A stretch of DNA of 64,000 bases from Streptomyces sp. VRA16 Mangrove soil (GCF_017377775.1 NZ_JAFVLN010000005.1:186001-250000), one strand, 5' to 3'; positions 45,141 through 54,033 are shown, counted from the first letter of the stretch. The notes: generated by a model not told the origin, from the letters alone. A program made the numbers and translations.

Positions 45141-45581
45141 TCAGTCCGCGTCGAGAGCGGCGACGGCCGTCTCGACGACTTCCCTGGGGATGCGTTCGAG
45201 CATCATGACCTCGCCGTGGGAGTCACGAATCGCCGCGCCCAGGCGAGCGGCCCAGCTGTTCTCCCAGACGACGACCGCGGCGGAGGACCCGGCCGGCAGT
45301 CCGTCGGCGATGGTCCGCAGGTCCTCGTCGCTGAGCAGGTCGAACTGGGCGCCGGTCATCTGGCCGAACGCCTCGGCGACGTCGGGATCGGTGAGTTCGG
45401 CCACCGCCGTCGCGCCGTCCTCGTCCTTGCGGACGAAGGTGATGTCCAGGACGCGCACCGTGCCCTTCTCCTGGATCTCCTTCAGGGCCGGGACGATCTC
45501 GCCGTTGAATCGGCTGCCTTCGAAGCCGATCACGGCCACGTCCACCGGACCGATGGCGTCAAGTTCTTGCGTCACAAACAT
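45141..45581 (-). CDS. DUF6325-like protein
   Basis: It has 146 residues: IGPVDVAVIGFEGSRFNGEI, GTVRVLDITFVRKDEDGATA, SSAAVVVWENSWAARLGAAI and a C-terminal RIPREVV helix. This is the pattern of DUF6325/DUF1269-related proteins, often near SHOCT proteins in actinobacteria. Function is unknown; a stress-linked membrane role has been guessed for relatives. It lies between the two SHOCT genes in the operon. Confidence 0.82.
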   Translation of the reverse strand: MFVTQELDAIGPVDVAVIGFEGSRFNGEIVPALKEIQEKGTVRVLDITFVRKDEDGATAVAELTDPDVAEAFGQMTGAQFDLLSDEDLRTIADGLPAGSSAAVVVWENSWAARLGAAIRDSHGEVMMLERIPREVVETAVAALDAD

Positions 45582-45671
45582 CCCCTTCTGACAGGCCGGC
45601 CGAGCGCCCGCACGCCGCGCGTACGAAGCGACACACTGGGCTCTCGGCCGGCAAAGGACCGGTTCCCCGCC

Positions 45672-46070
45672 TCAGGCGAGGAGTTGGCTCTTGGCACGCT
45701 CGAACTCCTCGTCCGTGAGCGCGCCCGAGGCATGCAGATCGGCAAGGCGCGTCAGCTCGTCCACGGACGACGCGGCACGGTCTTGGGGTGCGGCGGCTTC
45801 GCGGACGTAGTCCTTGAACGCCGCCTGCGCCTGGCGCGCCTGTGCGGCATCGCGCTCGCTCATGCCCTTGCCACGGACGATGACGTAGACGAGGACGCCG
45901 AGGAACGGCAGGAGGATGCAGAAGATCATCCACCCTGCTTTGGCCCATCCGCTCAGGTCACGGTCGCGGAAGACGTCCGTGATGATGCGGAAGAGCAGGA
46001 AGAACCACATCACCCACAGGAAGAGGAACAACGTGGTCAGGAAGATGCCGAGAAGCGGGTAGTCATCCAC
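45672..46070 (-). CDS. PLDc_N membrane domain plus SHOCT protein
   Basis: It has 132 residues. Two membrane helices (LGIFLTTLFLFLWVMWFFLL and AGWMIFCILLPFLGVLVYVI) with the PLDc_N arrangement, ending RGKGMSERD. A C-terminal SHOCT domain follows (LTRLADLHASGALTDEEFER), very like that of the gene ending at 44771. It is first in the minus-strand trio and probably anchors the SHOCT assembly in the membrane. Confidence 0.88.
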   Translation of the reverse strand: MDDYPLLGIFLTTLFLFLWVMWFFLLFRIITDVFRDRDLSGWAKAGWMIFCILLPFLGVLVYVIVRGKGMSERDAAQARQAQAAFKDYVREAAAPQDRAASSVDELTRLADLHASGALTDEEFERAKSQLLA

Positions 46071-46497
46071 CGTTTGCCTCCAGTGCGGCCGAGAGTCCGA
46101 GTCCGTCCTCTGAGCTTGGACGGCCCGCCCGGTATCGGCATCGGAGGATGGGCCGTTCGGGCACGGGGCCTGCGTTCTGCCTGTCCGTCGCGATCTTCAG
46201 GACTGCGGCGCCGGGCTCGATGCGTCCGGGAAATCGATCACCGCCCCGCCCCCGGACGATGACGACGCACGGCGGGTCAAGCCGGCGCTCCACCACTGCG
46301 TGCTCAGCCTACTGCGGGACAGGCCGCGCGACACCGTGCTCTCGGCGAGGGCTGCCCCCTCCGAGAGCCGCTGTCGGTGCGGTGACGCCGTGATGGCTGG
46401 ACCGGGTGCGGACCGAGGCCCGTCGGCGCATGGTGGACGACCCGCCGCACCGTCCCGCGTCGGCTGTGGGCCGTACTGCTGCCACCCGTGGCCGGAC
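46071..46497. other. Intergenic stretch, nothing recognised
   Basis: It lies between two minus-strand genes and must contain the promoter of the SHOCT operon. No hairpin or operator was picked out. Confidence 0.35.
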
Positions 46498-46863
46498 TCA
46501 CGGACCGCCGAGGAAGTGCGCGCACCGGGGACATCGGCTGGTGGCCCGCAGGGAGGTGTTTCCCGCCGTGGCAGGCAGCGGCGTCTCTTCTCCGAGCCGG
46601 GCCCAGGCCGCCAGATCGGCGCCGGGCGACCACCCCCAGCCTGCCGCCTCGGGATCGTCGGCGTAGGAGACGCAGCCACCTGGAATGTGGGCCGTGCCCG
46701 CGGTCGAGACGAGGATCCTGTCGAACGTGAAGTTCGGGCCCGCCGTCGCCCCGGCCCGAGCCGGGTCCGCCGGCCTTGAAGACTGCCCCTCATCGGGGCC
46801 GTGACAGCCCGATCCCGGGCTCGTGCCGCAGCGTGCGCACCGTTCTCCATTCCTGTCGCTCAT
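46498..46863 (-). CDS. Orphan protein with two Cys pairs
   Basis: It has 121 residues beginning MSDRNGERCARCGTSPGSGC, a CxxC plus Cys zinc-ribbon-like start, and ending RATSRCPRCAHFLGGP with a second CxxC. Between them lie NFTFDRILVSTAGTAHIPGG and GWGWSPGADLAAWARLGEE. Codon third positions are G/C-rich throughout. The N-terminus is like the start of some Streptomyces envelope proteins, but no named family is recognised. The ribosome-binding site is too close to the ATG, so the start is uncertain. Confidence 0.45.
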   Translation of the reverse strand: MSDRNGERCARCGTSPGSGCHGPDEGQSSRPADPARAGATAGPNFTFDRILVSTAGTAHIPGGCVSYADDPEAAGWGWSPGADLAAWARLGEETPLPATAGNTSLRATSRCPRCAHFLGGP

Positions 46864-47078
46864 CCTCCAGGAGTTCCCCGAACACAGTTCCGTACGACTT
46901 CTTCTTGTCGTCGGTCCGTGCCGTGGGGTGGTGCCAACACCACCCCACGATCCGGGTCTTGGCCCGACTGTCCCTCGCACGCCTGCGGAGGAGAGTTGCT
47001 TCCGGCCCCGAGCGGCCCACGCGAGCGACCTCGGGCAGCGGAAGCGACACGGAAGCGACAAACGAGCGGAGAAGCACG

Positions 47079-48590
47079 ATGACCAGCCACTCACGACGGA
47101 ACCTTCTCAAGGGTGCGGCGGCCGCGGCAGCGGGCGGGATGGTCGGCAGCGGCCTCGGGCCCGGCCTGCTCGCGCCCCCGGCGCAGGCGGACGCCGGCGC
47201 CGCGACGAACGGTGGGAGCGGGGCGACGCCCTTCCTGGAGGGGGCCTTCGCGCCGGTCACGGAGGAGTTGACCGCTTTCGACCTCAAGGTCACCGGCCGC
47301 ATCCCTCGTGACCTGGACGGCCGCTACCTGCGCAACGGCCCGAACGCCCTCGGCCTGGAGGATGTCCGCGCCCACCACTGGATGCTCGGCGCCGGGATGG
47401 TGCACGGGGTGCGCCTGCGCGGCGGACACGCCGAGTGGTACCGCAACCGCTGGGTGCGCTCCTCGCAGGTCGCCGCTGAGCTGGACGAGACGTACCCGGG
47501 CCAGGTGCCCCCGGACGACTTCGCCTGCAACACACACGTGATCCCGTACAAGGGCCGCATCCTGGCGATGCAGGAGAGCGGTCCCCTTCCGTACGAGCTG
47601 GACGGCGAGCTCGGCACGGTGCGCCCGTACGACTTCCGTGGCAGCCTCCACGGCGCGTTCACCGCGCACACCAAGTACGACGCGGCGGTCGACGAGCTGC
47701 ACGCGATCTCGTACTACCCCACCTGGGACCACGTGCGGCACATCATGATCGACCGGACCGGCCGGGTGGCGCGGACCGCGCGGATCCCCGTCGCCGACGC
47801 GCCGATGATGCACGACTTCGCGCTGACCGAGCGGTACGTGGTGATCGTGGACGTACCGATCACCTTCGACGCCGCCGCGGCGCAGGCGGGCGCGATCGTG
47901 CCGTACGTGTGGAACGACCACCACCCCATGCGCATCGGCCTGTTGCCGCGGTCCGGTGGCACCACGCGCTGGTTCGAGATCGACCCGGTGTACTACTCGC
48001 ACACGCTCAACGCCTACGACCTGGGCGACACCGTCGTGCTGGAGTACATCGGGTTTCCCGCCCCGTTCTACGCCGCCGGCCGGGGCTCGGACGGCCCCTC
48101 GGCGACCGGGTCTCCGACGCTCGACCGCTGGACGATCGACACGCGCGCGGGGCGGGTCCGCAGTCACCGGCTGGACGACCGTCCGCAGGAGTTCCCGCGT
48201 ATCAACGAGGCTCTGGTCTCCCATCAGCACCGTTATGCCTACACGGCGAGCGCGGCCGAGATGTGGCGTGCGTACGAGACCGTCGACGGGGTGCCGCCGG
48301 ACGAGAAGTTCAGCAACTACCTGATGAAGCACGACATGATGCGCGGCAGCAGGCAGGTCCACCGCCTGCCCCGGGGCGCGGCGGCCGGCGAGGCCGTGTT
48401 CGTCCCGCGGCGCGGGGCGCGGGACGAGGACGACGGCTATGTACTGGCGTACGTGAACGACCCCGACCGCGGCGCCACCGATCTGCTGATCCTCGCGTCC
48501 GAGGACTTCGACGGTGCCCCGCTGGCCCGGGTCCACCTGCCCGGCCGGGTACCGCTGGGGTTCCACGGGAGTTGGATCGCGGACGCATGA
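47079..48590 (+). CDS. Tat-exported carotenoid oxygenase family protein
   Basis: It has 503 residues. The N-terminus SRRNLLKGAAAAAAGGMVGS is a twin-arginine signal, unusual since most relatives are cytoplasmic. The seven-bladed enzyme has its four iron-binding His: His197 (AFTAHTKYD), His245 (PMMHDFAL), His308 (YYSHTLN) and His496 (GFHGSW). LRNGPNALGL is the usual entry motif. The family cleaves carotenoids or stilbene-type double bonds with oxygen. An extracytoplasmic substrate such as a lignin stilbene is plausible. It is monocistronic. Confidence 0.9.
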   Translation: MTSHSRRNLLKGAAAAAAGGMVGSGLGPGLLAPPAQADAGAATNGGSGATPFLEGAFAPVTEELTAFDLKVTGRIPRDLDGRYLRNGPNALGLEDVRAHHWMLGAGMVHGVRLRGGHAEWYRNRWVRSSQVAAELDETYPGQVPPDDFACNTHVIPYKGRILAMQESGPLPYELDGELGTVRPYDFRGSLHGAFTAHTKYDAAVDELHAISYYPTWDHVRHIMIDRTGRVARTARIPVADAPMMHDFALTERYVVIVDVPITFDAAAAQAGAIVPYVWNDHHPMRIGLLPRSGGTTRWFEIDPVYYSHTLNAYDLGDTVVLEYIGFPAPFYAAGRGSDGPSATGSPTLDRWTIDTRAGRVRSHRLDDRPQEFPRINEALVSHQHRYAYTASAAEMWRAYETVDGVPPDEKFSNYLMKHDMMRGSRQVHRLPRGAAAGEAVFVPRRGARDEDDGYVLAYVNDPDRGATDLLILASEDFDGAPLARVHLPGRVPLGFHGSWIADA

Positions 48591-48602
48591 GTGCGGCGGA
48601 GC

Positions 48603-48800
48603 CTACGACCTGTCGTCGTCCTGTGGCTCCTCCCACGAGTCCGCGCGAGGTTGCGGCGTCTGCGGCGGGTTCGGGCGCTCGGCGAGCCGACGGCGGCTCG
48701 TCCACAGCAGAAGGAGCAGCGCGACCACGATCAGCACGCCGATGATCGTGAAGATCCAACTGGTGGCCGCTCCGGCAGCCATGACGATCGAAGAGCTCAT
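48603..48800 (-). CDS. Small membrane protein, DUF6479-like
   Basis: It has 65 residues. One membrane helix (TSWIFTIIGVLIVVALLLLL) is followed by WTSRRRLAERPNPPQTPQPR and an acidic end. The pattern fits DUF6479, small single-span proteins in Streptomyces. It is convergent with the carotenoid oxygenase gene (12-bp gap). Function unknown. Confidence 0.75.
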   Translation of the reverse strand: MSSSIVMAAGAATSWIFTIIGVLIVVALLLLLWTSRRRLAERPNPPQTPQPRADSWEEPQDDDRS

Positions 48801-49085
48801 GGCCCCCGTGTACCTCGCCTGGCTTCGGGCACACCCCGCCTCCGCAGGGATCACTCGAATGCACGGCGCACCGGGAATCGGCCGGCCTCCGTGGCCGAGC
48901 CCGGCACGGTGCACCGGAGCGTGTCCCGACGCCGCGATCGCCTCGGCCGGGGCAAGATCGTCTCGCCCGGTCGAGGCCCACGGACCGACGTGTGCGCACT
49001 GGTGATTTAGCCGATGGCACCCGAGCCCGTTCCCGCCACCCTGATCCGGACCAGGTATCCCGCACACCCCCGTCAGGAGGGCTCC

Positions 49086-49829
49086 ATGGGCTCCACCCGT
49101 CCCCCGCGCCGGCTGATCGGCGTCCTCGCGGCCACGGTCGCCGCGTTCGCGCTGTTCTCCTCGGCCACGACAGCGGCAGGCGCCGTCGACGCTCGGGCCA
49201 CCACGGCGTCCGCCGCGCAGCCCGCCGCCCGGACGTCGGCGACCAGCACCCCGGTCGTCTTCGTCCACGGCTACACCGGCAGCGCCTCCAACTGGGTCAC
49301 CGCGATGAGCGTCTTCCGCGCCAACGGCTGGTCCAGTTCCGATCTCTTCGCCTACGAGTACGACTCGTACGGCGACAACATCACCAACGCCAAGGGGCTC
49401 GCCTCCTTCGTCGACTCCGTGAAGGCACAGACCGGCGCGAGCAAGGTCGCCATCGTCAACCACTCGATGGGCGGGCTGGTCAGCCAGTACTACCTGAAGG
49501 TGCTGGGCGGCAACACCAGCGTCAGCCACCTCGCCTCGATCGCGGGCGCCAATCACGGCACCACCTTCGCCGGCGCCTGCCTGGTCTACACGACGTGTCA
49601 GCAGATGTACCCGGGCTCCTCGTTCATCTCCCAGATCTCCTCCGGTGACGAGACACCCGGCTCGACCAAGTACGCCACGTGGTACTCGGCGTGCGACGGC
49701 GTCATCATCCCGTACACCAGCACCAAGCTCGACGGTGCGACCAACAACAACGTGGCCTGCCAGACCCACATCGGGTATCTGACGGACGTCGTCGTCCTCG
49801 GGCAGATCGCCCGCTTCGTCGCGTCCTGA
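49086..49829 (+). CDS. Secreted class 2 lipase/esterase
   Basis: It has 247 residues. A signal peptide (RRLIGVLAATVAAFALFSSA) is followed by a low-complexity Ala/Thr linker. The alpha/beta hydrolase core starts PVVFVHGYTGSASNW. The nucleophile Ser127 is in VNHSMGG, where Gly of GxSxG is replaced by Asn-His; the Asp is likely in ACDGVI and the His in QTHIGY. This is the Lipase_2 family. GGAGG precedes the ATG, and a 13-bp hairpin follows the stop. Confidence 0.92.
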   Translation: MGSTRPPRRLIGVLAATVAAFALFSSATTAAGAVDARATTASAAQPAARTSATSTPVVFVHGYTGSASNWVTAMSVFRANGWSSSDLFAYEYDSYGDNITNAKGLASFVDSVKAQTGASKVAIVNHSMGGLVSQYYLKVLGGNTSVSHLASIAGANHGTTFAGACLVYTTCQQMYPGSSFISQISSGDETPGSTKYATWYSACDGVIIPYTSTKLDGATNNNVACQTHIGYLTDVVVLGQIARFVAS

Positions 49830-49849
49830 TCGCTGCTTCCTGAACAGGG

Positions 49850-49878
49850 GCGGGCCCGGCCGGCGCGGCCGGGCCCGC
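49850..49878 (+). terminator. Terminator of the lipase gene
   Basis: A perfect 13-bp stem (gcgggcccggccg) with a 3-nt loop, 21 nt after the stop. Confidence 0.8.
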
Positions 49879-49921
49879 ACTGCGGTGCGCGGCACGGGGT
49901 TGCGGGGTCACGGAGGGACTA

Positions 49922-50260
49922 TCGGCCGCGCCGGCGCCGGATGGGGCCGGGGCGGGTGCGCAGGCCGTCGATGATGAGGGCGTGGAGCCGGGCGGTGCGG
50001 GCTGGCGCACCGTCGTCGGGCGGAACGCGCCACAGGACGCCGATCCGGAGCGGGACGTCTGCGGGGCCAGGTCGGCCTTCAGCTCCCCTGGGGCGGCTCC
50101 GGCGCCGAGGAGGGCGTCGATGGCGCCAGGGAACGGTCCGTGGTGCGGGTCGTCGCGGCCACCGTCGGTCGCGGCCTGGATGACGTCGGACAAGCCTCCT
50201 CTTCTCCAGCCGGATGCTCCCGGCCGCCTTCGCCCTGTTCACCGCCGCGCTGCCGGCACG
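49922..50260 (-). pseudogene. TetR-family regulator remnant, frameshifted
   Basis: On the minus strand one frame reads SDVIQAATDGG...AIDALLGAGAAPGELKADLAP and then homology shifts by one base to ADVPLRIGVLWRVPPDDGAP, ending RTARLHALIIDGLRTRP. Together these match the C-terminal ligand domain of TetR regulators, so a 1-base deletion lies near 50060. The HTH domain is absent. Upstream frames are also shifted (AAGSIRLEKRR before DVIQAA). Confidence 0.6.
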
Positions 50261-50470
50261 CCGGCTCGCCGACTTCCGAAAGCTCCACCATGCCTGACAC
50301 CGGCTGCACGATCGCCGCCGTCCTCGTCGCCGCGGCCGTCACCCGGGCCGTTCGCACTCTGCCCTTCGCCGCGCCGACTCCCCTGCGGGAAATCCCCACT
50401 GTTCAGTACGTGAGCGCCCGAATGCCCGCCGGTGTCATGGTGATCCTGGTCGTCTACTCCCCGAGGGCCA
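50212..50470 (+). pseudogene. azlC/azlD branched-chain amino acid exporter remnants
   Basis: From 50213 a frame reads MLPAAFALFTAALPARRLAD, resembling the C-terminal region of AzlC. Its TGA overlaps an ATG (ATGCCTGA) that opens an AzlD-like frame: IAAVLVAAAVTRAVRTLPFA, then SARMPAGVMVILVVYS. AzlD should continue with two more helices for about 100 residues; homology stops at ~50460, next to the convergent MFS gene. Overlapping stop and start are the normal azlCD arrangement, so this is a relic of that operon. Confidence 0.55.
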
Positions 50471-50501
50471 TGGCATGGCCCCGCGCAGGCCGGTCGGGCT
50501 G

Positions 50502-51698
50502 TCACGCCGCCAGGCTCAGCGCTGCCCGGCGCTCCACCCGGCTGCGCAGGGCGACGGTGACCACCGCCGCCGCGGTCCCCCCGATCAGGGCGGACCACCA
50601 CAGGACGGCCGGGCCGAGTGTGGAGTAGAGGGCGACGCCCGCCGTCAGCGCGGCGAACCTGGCCGTTCCCCAGGTCCACTGAAAGGCGCCCTGGTAACGG
50701 CCGCGGGCGTCCGCCGGGGCCAGGTTGGCGACCAGGGCGGCGGCGATACCCGCCACCGTCACCTCGCCGAGCGACCAGATCACGACGGACACGGTGTAGC
50801 CGGTGACGGTGTCGGCGATCCCGGTCAGCGCCACGCCCACGGCGATCAGTACGCTGCCCGCCGCCTGGACCGGGAGCTGCGGCAGCCGCGCGAGCCGGGA
50901 CGTGGCCAGCGGCTGGAGCAGCACGACGAGGGCCGCGTTGACGGCTGCCATGGCCCCGTAGACGGCGGGCGACAGGCCCGAGTCGTGGACTGCCAGCGGC
51001 AGGGCGACCTCGGTGAGGGAGTAGACGAACAGCTGGATGCCGAAGAGCGGGAGCAGCGCCAGCAGCAGCCGGTCCCGCAGGACCACGCCGTACCCGGTGC
51101 CGGACGCCTGGGCCGCGGCGGTCCCGGGAGCGGCGGGCCGGGTCTCGGGGAGCCGGACGGCGACGATCGCCGCGAAGGCGAGCATGGTGGTGGCGTCGAC
51201 CGCGAACAGCAGCCAGTAGCCGTGTGCGGCGAGCACGCCGCCGAGGACGCCCGCCGCAGCGGTGCCGACGTTGACGCCCCAGCCGAACAGGGCGTACGCA
51301 CGCTGCCGCCGGGCCGCGTCGACGGAGTCGGCAAGCAGCGCGTACGTGGCCGGGGAGACGGCCGCGCCCGCGGCGCTCAGCAGCAGTGCGGCGGCGGCCA
51401 TCGTGGCCACGCCCGGGGCGATGAAGAGCGCGCCCTGCGCGAGGGCCGCTCCGGTCAGCCCGGTCAGCATGGTGGCGCGGCGGCCGACCCGGTCGGCGAG
51501 CAGGCCGCCGAGCGCGGGGCCGATGAGGTTGCCCGCGCCCAGGGCGCCGAGCACGTAGGTGGTCTCCGTGCCGGTCACGCCGCGGTCGGCGAGGAAGAAC
51601 ACGAGGAACGGTGAGATCAGGTAGCCGAGCCGGTTGATGACCGTCCCGGCGAAGAGGGTCCAGACGACGGAGGGCAGATCGCGGAAGCTGGTGAACAT
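50502..51698 (-). CDS. MFS transporter
   Basis: It has 398 residues with twelve hydrophobic helices. The N-terminal half carries FRDLPSVVWTLFAGTVINRL and the loop-2 motif GGLLADRVGRRATMLTG. It is probably a drug or metabolite exporter. It is divergent from an ArsR-type regulator, and the inverted repeat at 51737-51756 lies between them, so its expression is probably repressed by that regulator. Confidence 0.92.
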   Translation of the reverse strand: MFTSFRDLPSVVWTLFAGTVINRLGYLISPFLVFFLADRGVTGTETTYVLGALGAGNLIGPALGGLLADRVGRRATMLTGLTGAALAQGALFIAPGVATMAAAALLLSAAGAAVSPATYALLADSVDAARRQRAYALFGWGVNVGTAAAGVLGGVLAAHGYWLLFAVDATTMLAFAAIVAVRLPETRPAAPGTAAAQASGTGYGVVLRDRLLLALLPLFGIQLFVYSLTEVALPLAVHDSGLSPAVYGAMAAVNAALVVLLQPLATSRLARLPQLPVQAAGSVLIAVGVALTGIADTVTGYTVSVVIWSLGEVTVAGIAAALVANLAPADARGRYQGAFQWTWGTARFAALTAGVALYSTLGPAVLWWSALIGGTAAAVVTVALRSRVERRAALSLAA

Positions 51699-51736
51699 GC
51701 GGTCAGCCTGCGCCCGGGCCCCACTCCCCCACCATT

Positions 51737-51756
51737 GATTAAGATCAGCCTTAATC
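51737..51756. promoter_or_regulatory. Inverted repeat GATTAAG-N6-CTTAATC
   Basis: Perfect 7-bp arms, AT-rich against the local background, in the 86-bp gap between the MFS and ArsR-type genes. Its form suits an ArsR-type dimer operator. Confidence 0.65.
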
Positions 51757-51784
51757 CAACGCGCACCACTCGGGTGCGCGACCG

Positions 51785-52801
51785 ATGCGGGGGCACCTCT
51801 TGAAGTCCGAACTCAGCTTCTCCGCCGCCGACATGGCCCAGACCCGGTTCGCCGTGTCGCCGATGTGGGAGGTGGTCACCAGCTACCGGCTGCTGCGCGC
51901 CGACCGGGAGCGGCCGCTGCATCACCGCTGGACCGCGCAGGTCCGGCCGCGCCTGATCGAGGCTGGTCTGGACCGCGGCTGGCTGGCCACGCTCGTTCCG
52001 GCGGACGGCTATCTGGCCGACTTCCTGAACCCCACCCCCGCCTCCCCTTTTCCCACCCTTGCCGAGGAGTTGGCCGCGATCCGGCGCACCCCCGAGGAGC
52101 GGGTACACGTCGAACTGGACATGCTCGCCGTCGAGCGGGACCTTTCCCACTCCGTACGGATCCGCAGGCTGCGGCAGGATCCACAGGCCGCTCTGGAGAA
52201 GATCACCAAAGAGATCGGGCTCTACTGGGACCTCGCTCTCGCCCCCTATTGGGACCGCATCCGACGGCTCCTTGAGGCCGACCTGTTCCACCGCGCCCGG
52301 CAGGTGGCCGAGGCCGGCGCCGGGCAGGTCCTGGGTGATCTGCACGAATCGGTCACCTGGGACGCGGGGACCCTGCGCCTGGTGCGCCGCCACTGCTCGC
52401 TGACCCGCGACGAGACGGGGTCCGGCCTGCTTCTCGTCCCCTCGGCGTTCGCCTGGCCCCGGGTGCTCACCCGCTCCGTGCCGCCGGACCCGCCCCAGCT
52501 CGCCTATCCGGCCCGCGGCATCGGCACGCTCTGGGAACACCGCACGACGGGTTCCACCGAGGCCGTCGCCGCCGTCCTCGGCCGCGCCCGGACCCTGCTC
52601 CTGGCCGAACTGGACACGCCCGCCTCCACCACCGACCTCGCTCAGCGCTGCGGGCTGTCCGCCCCGGGTGCCTCCCAGCACCTCACGGCCCTGCGTGACG
52701 CCGGTCTGGTCAGCGCCCACCGCGCGGGCCGCTCGGTGCTCTACGCCCGCACCACCGTGGCGGACGCCCTCCTGTCCCGGTCCGTCGCCCCCGGGCCGTG
52801 A
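51785..52801 (+). CDS. ArsR-type HTH regulator with DUF5937-like N-terminus
   Basis: It has 338 residues. The N-terminal ~240 residues (ELSFSAADMAQTRFAVSPMW, EVVTSYRLLRADR) match the DUF5937 region common in actinobacterial regulators. The C-terminal winged HTH reads LLLAELDTPASTTDLAQRCG, GLSAPGASQHLTALRDAGLV. A TTG at 51800 with GGGGG upstream is an alternative start. It probably represses the divergent MFS gene. Confidence 0.85.
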   Translation: MRGHLLKSELSFSAADMAQTRFAVSPMWEVVTSYRLLRADRERPLHHRWTAQVRPRLIEAGLDRGWLATLVPADGYLADFLNPTPASPFPTLAEELAAIRRTPEERVHVELDMLAVERDLSHSVRIRRLRQDPQAALEKITKEIGLYWDLALAPYWDRIRRLLEADLFHRARQVAEAGAGQVLGDLHESVTWDAGTLRLVRRHCSLTRDETGSGLLLVPSAFAWPRVLTRSVPPDPPQLAYPARGIGTLWEHRTTGSTEAVAAVLGRARTLLLAELDTPASTTDLAQRCGLSAPGASQHLTALRDAGLVSAHRAGRSVLYARTTVADALLSRSVAPGP

Positions 52802-52817
52802 CCCGCGCCGATCCCGG

Positions 52818-53429
52818 CTAGGAGCGCGCCGCCTTGCGCACCGACCGCGGGCGGTACTCCACCACGGTCAGGGCCAGCGACACGTACCGCTCGACGAGTT
52901 CGTCGGGGGTGACCTCGCCATCGGCGCGGTACCACTGGGCGATGGCGTTGCACATGGCGATGACGGTGCGCCGCGCGTCGTCCGGATAGGGCGTCAGGAA
53001 CACGCCGTCGGCCAGCCCCTGCTCGATCACCTCACGGAACTGCCGGGTGCCGCGCTCCTCGTTCCTGCGGTAACGGGCGAGGTGCTCGGGCTCCAGGCTG
53101 CGCCCCTCGGTGAGCACGATGCTGCTCTTGACGGGGTGCTCGATCCGGAACCGGACCGTGGCCGTGACCAGTGCCTCCAGCCGCTCGGCCGGATCGTCAC
53201 CCGCGGCCCGCAAAGCGGCATCGCAGGCGCCGAAGTAGGCGTCGAGCCCGTCGTCGAGGATGGCGACGAGCAGTTCCTGCTTGCCCTTGTAGTAGTAGTA
53301 CAGCGCGGAGAGGCTGACCCCGGCCCGCTTGGCGATGTTCCGGATCGACGTCGCGCCGTAGCCCTGCTCGGAGAACTCCTCCCGAGCTGCCTCGATGATG
53401 GCTTTGTGACCTGCGGGCCGTGTGGACAC
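52818..53429 (-). CDS. TetR-family regulator, probably of acyl-CoA metabolism
   Basis: It has 203 residues from the GTG at 53429 (GGAG upstream). HTH: HKAIIEAAREEFSEQGYGAT, SIRNIAKRAGVSLSALYYYY. The C-terminal domain (FRIEHPVKSSIVLTEGRSLE, YRRNEERGTRQFREVIEQGL) resembles KstR2-type regulators of acyl-CoA catabolism. A GAACATTCGT site lies 42 bp upstream and a near-identical one upstream of the thioesterase gene, which suggests a small regulon including itself. Confidence 0.88.
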   Translation of the reverse strand: MSTRPAGHKAIIEAAREEFSEQGYGATSIRNIAKRAGVSLSALYYYYKGKQELLVAILDDGLDAYFGACDAALRAAGDDPAERLEALVTATVRFRIEHPVKSSIVLTEGRSLEPEHLARYRRNEERGTRQFREVIEQGLADGVFLTPYPDDARRTVIAMCNAIAQWYRADGEVTPDELVERYVSLALTVVEYRPRSVRKAARS

Positions 53430-53470
53430 GACGCTCCGATCCCCTGAGCAGCCCAGCCCGCAGCGCGACT

Positions 53471-53480
53471 GAACATTCGT
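53471..53480. promoter_or_regulatory. Putative TetR operator, copy 1
   Basis: GAACATTCGT lies in the promoter region of the TetR gene, 42 bp before its start. Confidence 0.45.
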
Positions 53481-53582
53481 ACAACTGGCGACGCGCCGCA
53501 TCGTACCGTCGCGCCCCGAGCACCATCGCGTCCCGGCGCCACACCAGGCCCCTGACCAGCGATCAAGCACGGAACCCGGCGA

Positions 53583-53795
53583 TCATCCCGCGTCGTACTC
53601 GTGCGCGCGGCCCCCTCGCCACACGATGTGCGGCGAGTCCGACAGGACTATGTCCTCCGCGTTCTCCAAGCCGGCCCGACGCAGGAATTCGATCAGGTCG
53701 GCGTCCGTGCGCGCGAGGCCCAGGGTCGCGGGACCGACGGTGACACGGCGCCCGCCGCCCCGAGACGGACGGTGCACGACTATCACCGGGCCCAT
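53583..53795 (-). CDS. Small conserved protein, paralogue of 10439-10651
   Basis: It has 70 residues: MGPVIVVHRPSRGGGRRVTV, LGLARTDADLIEFLRRAGLE, then IVWRGGRAHEYDAG. It shares the VVH-P-GGRRVT start, the DADxxEFLRRAGL helix and the WRGGRAH end with the gene at 10439, including the same length. GGTGG lies upstream of the ATG at 53795. Function unknown. Confidence 0.72.
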   Translation of the reverse strand: MGPVIVVHRPSRGGGRRVTVGPATLGLARTDADLIEFLRRAGLENAEDIVLSDSPHIVWRGGRAHEYDAG

Positions 53796-53838
53796 GCGTC
53801 CACCCCGCACCCGGCTGCCACCACCGACGAGGCGGGCA

Positions 53839-54033
53839 TCACCTCCGCCCCGCGGCCCTGCGCCGCAGCTCCGCTTTGGCCGCCGGGCTCAGCCGCTCCC
53901 CGGCCAGCACCCTGGACAGATACAGGAGGCGCCGCCGCAGCGCCGTACGGCCCGGCTGCCCCGCCAGCTGCTCATAGGTCGCGGTCCACTCCTGCTGTGT
54001 CCGTACGAGGTCTTCGGTGATGGTGTTCCGCAT
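53839..54033 (-). CDS. Small helical conserved protein
   Basis: It has 64 residues: MRNTITEDLVRTQQEWTATY, EQLAGQPGRTALRRRLLYLS, ending RLSPAAKAELRRRAAGRR. It is highly helical and basic at the C-terminus. The start DLVRTQQEWTATYEQLA resembles a small family common in Streptomyces, with no assigned function. No ribosome-binding site is clear; a TTG three codons upstream is possible. Confidence 0.6.
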   Translation of the reverse strand: MRNTITEDLVRTQQEWTATYEQLAGQPGRTALRRRLLYLSRVLAGERLSPAAKAELRRRAAGRR

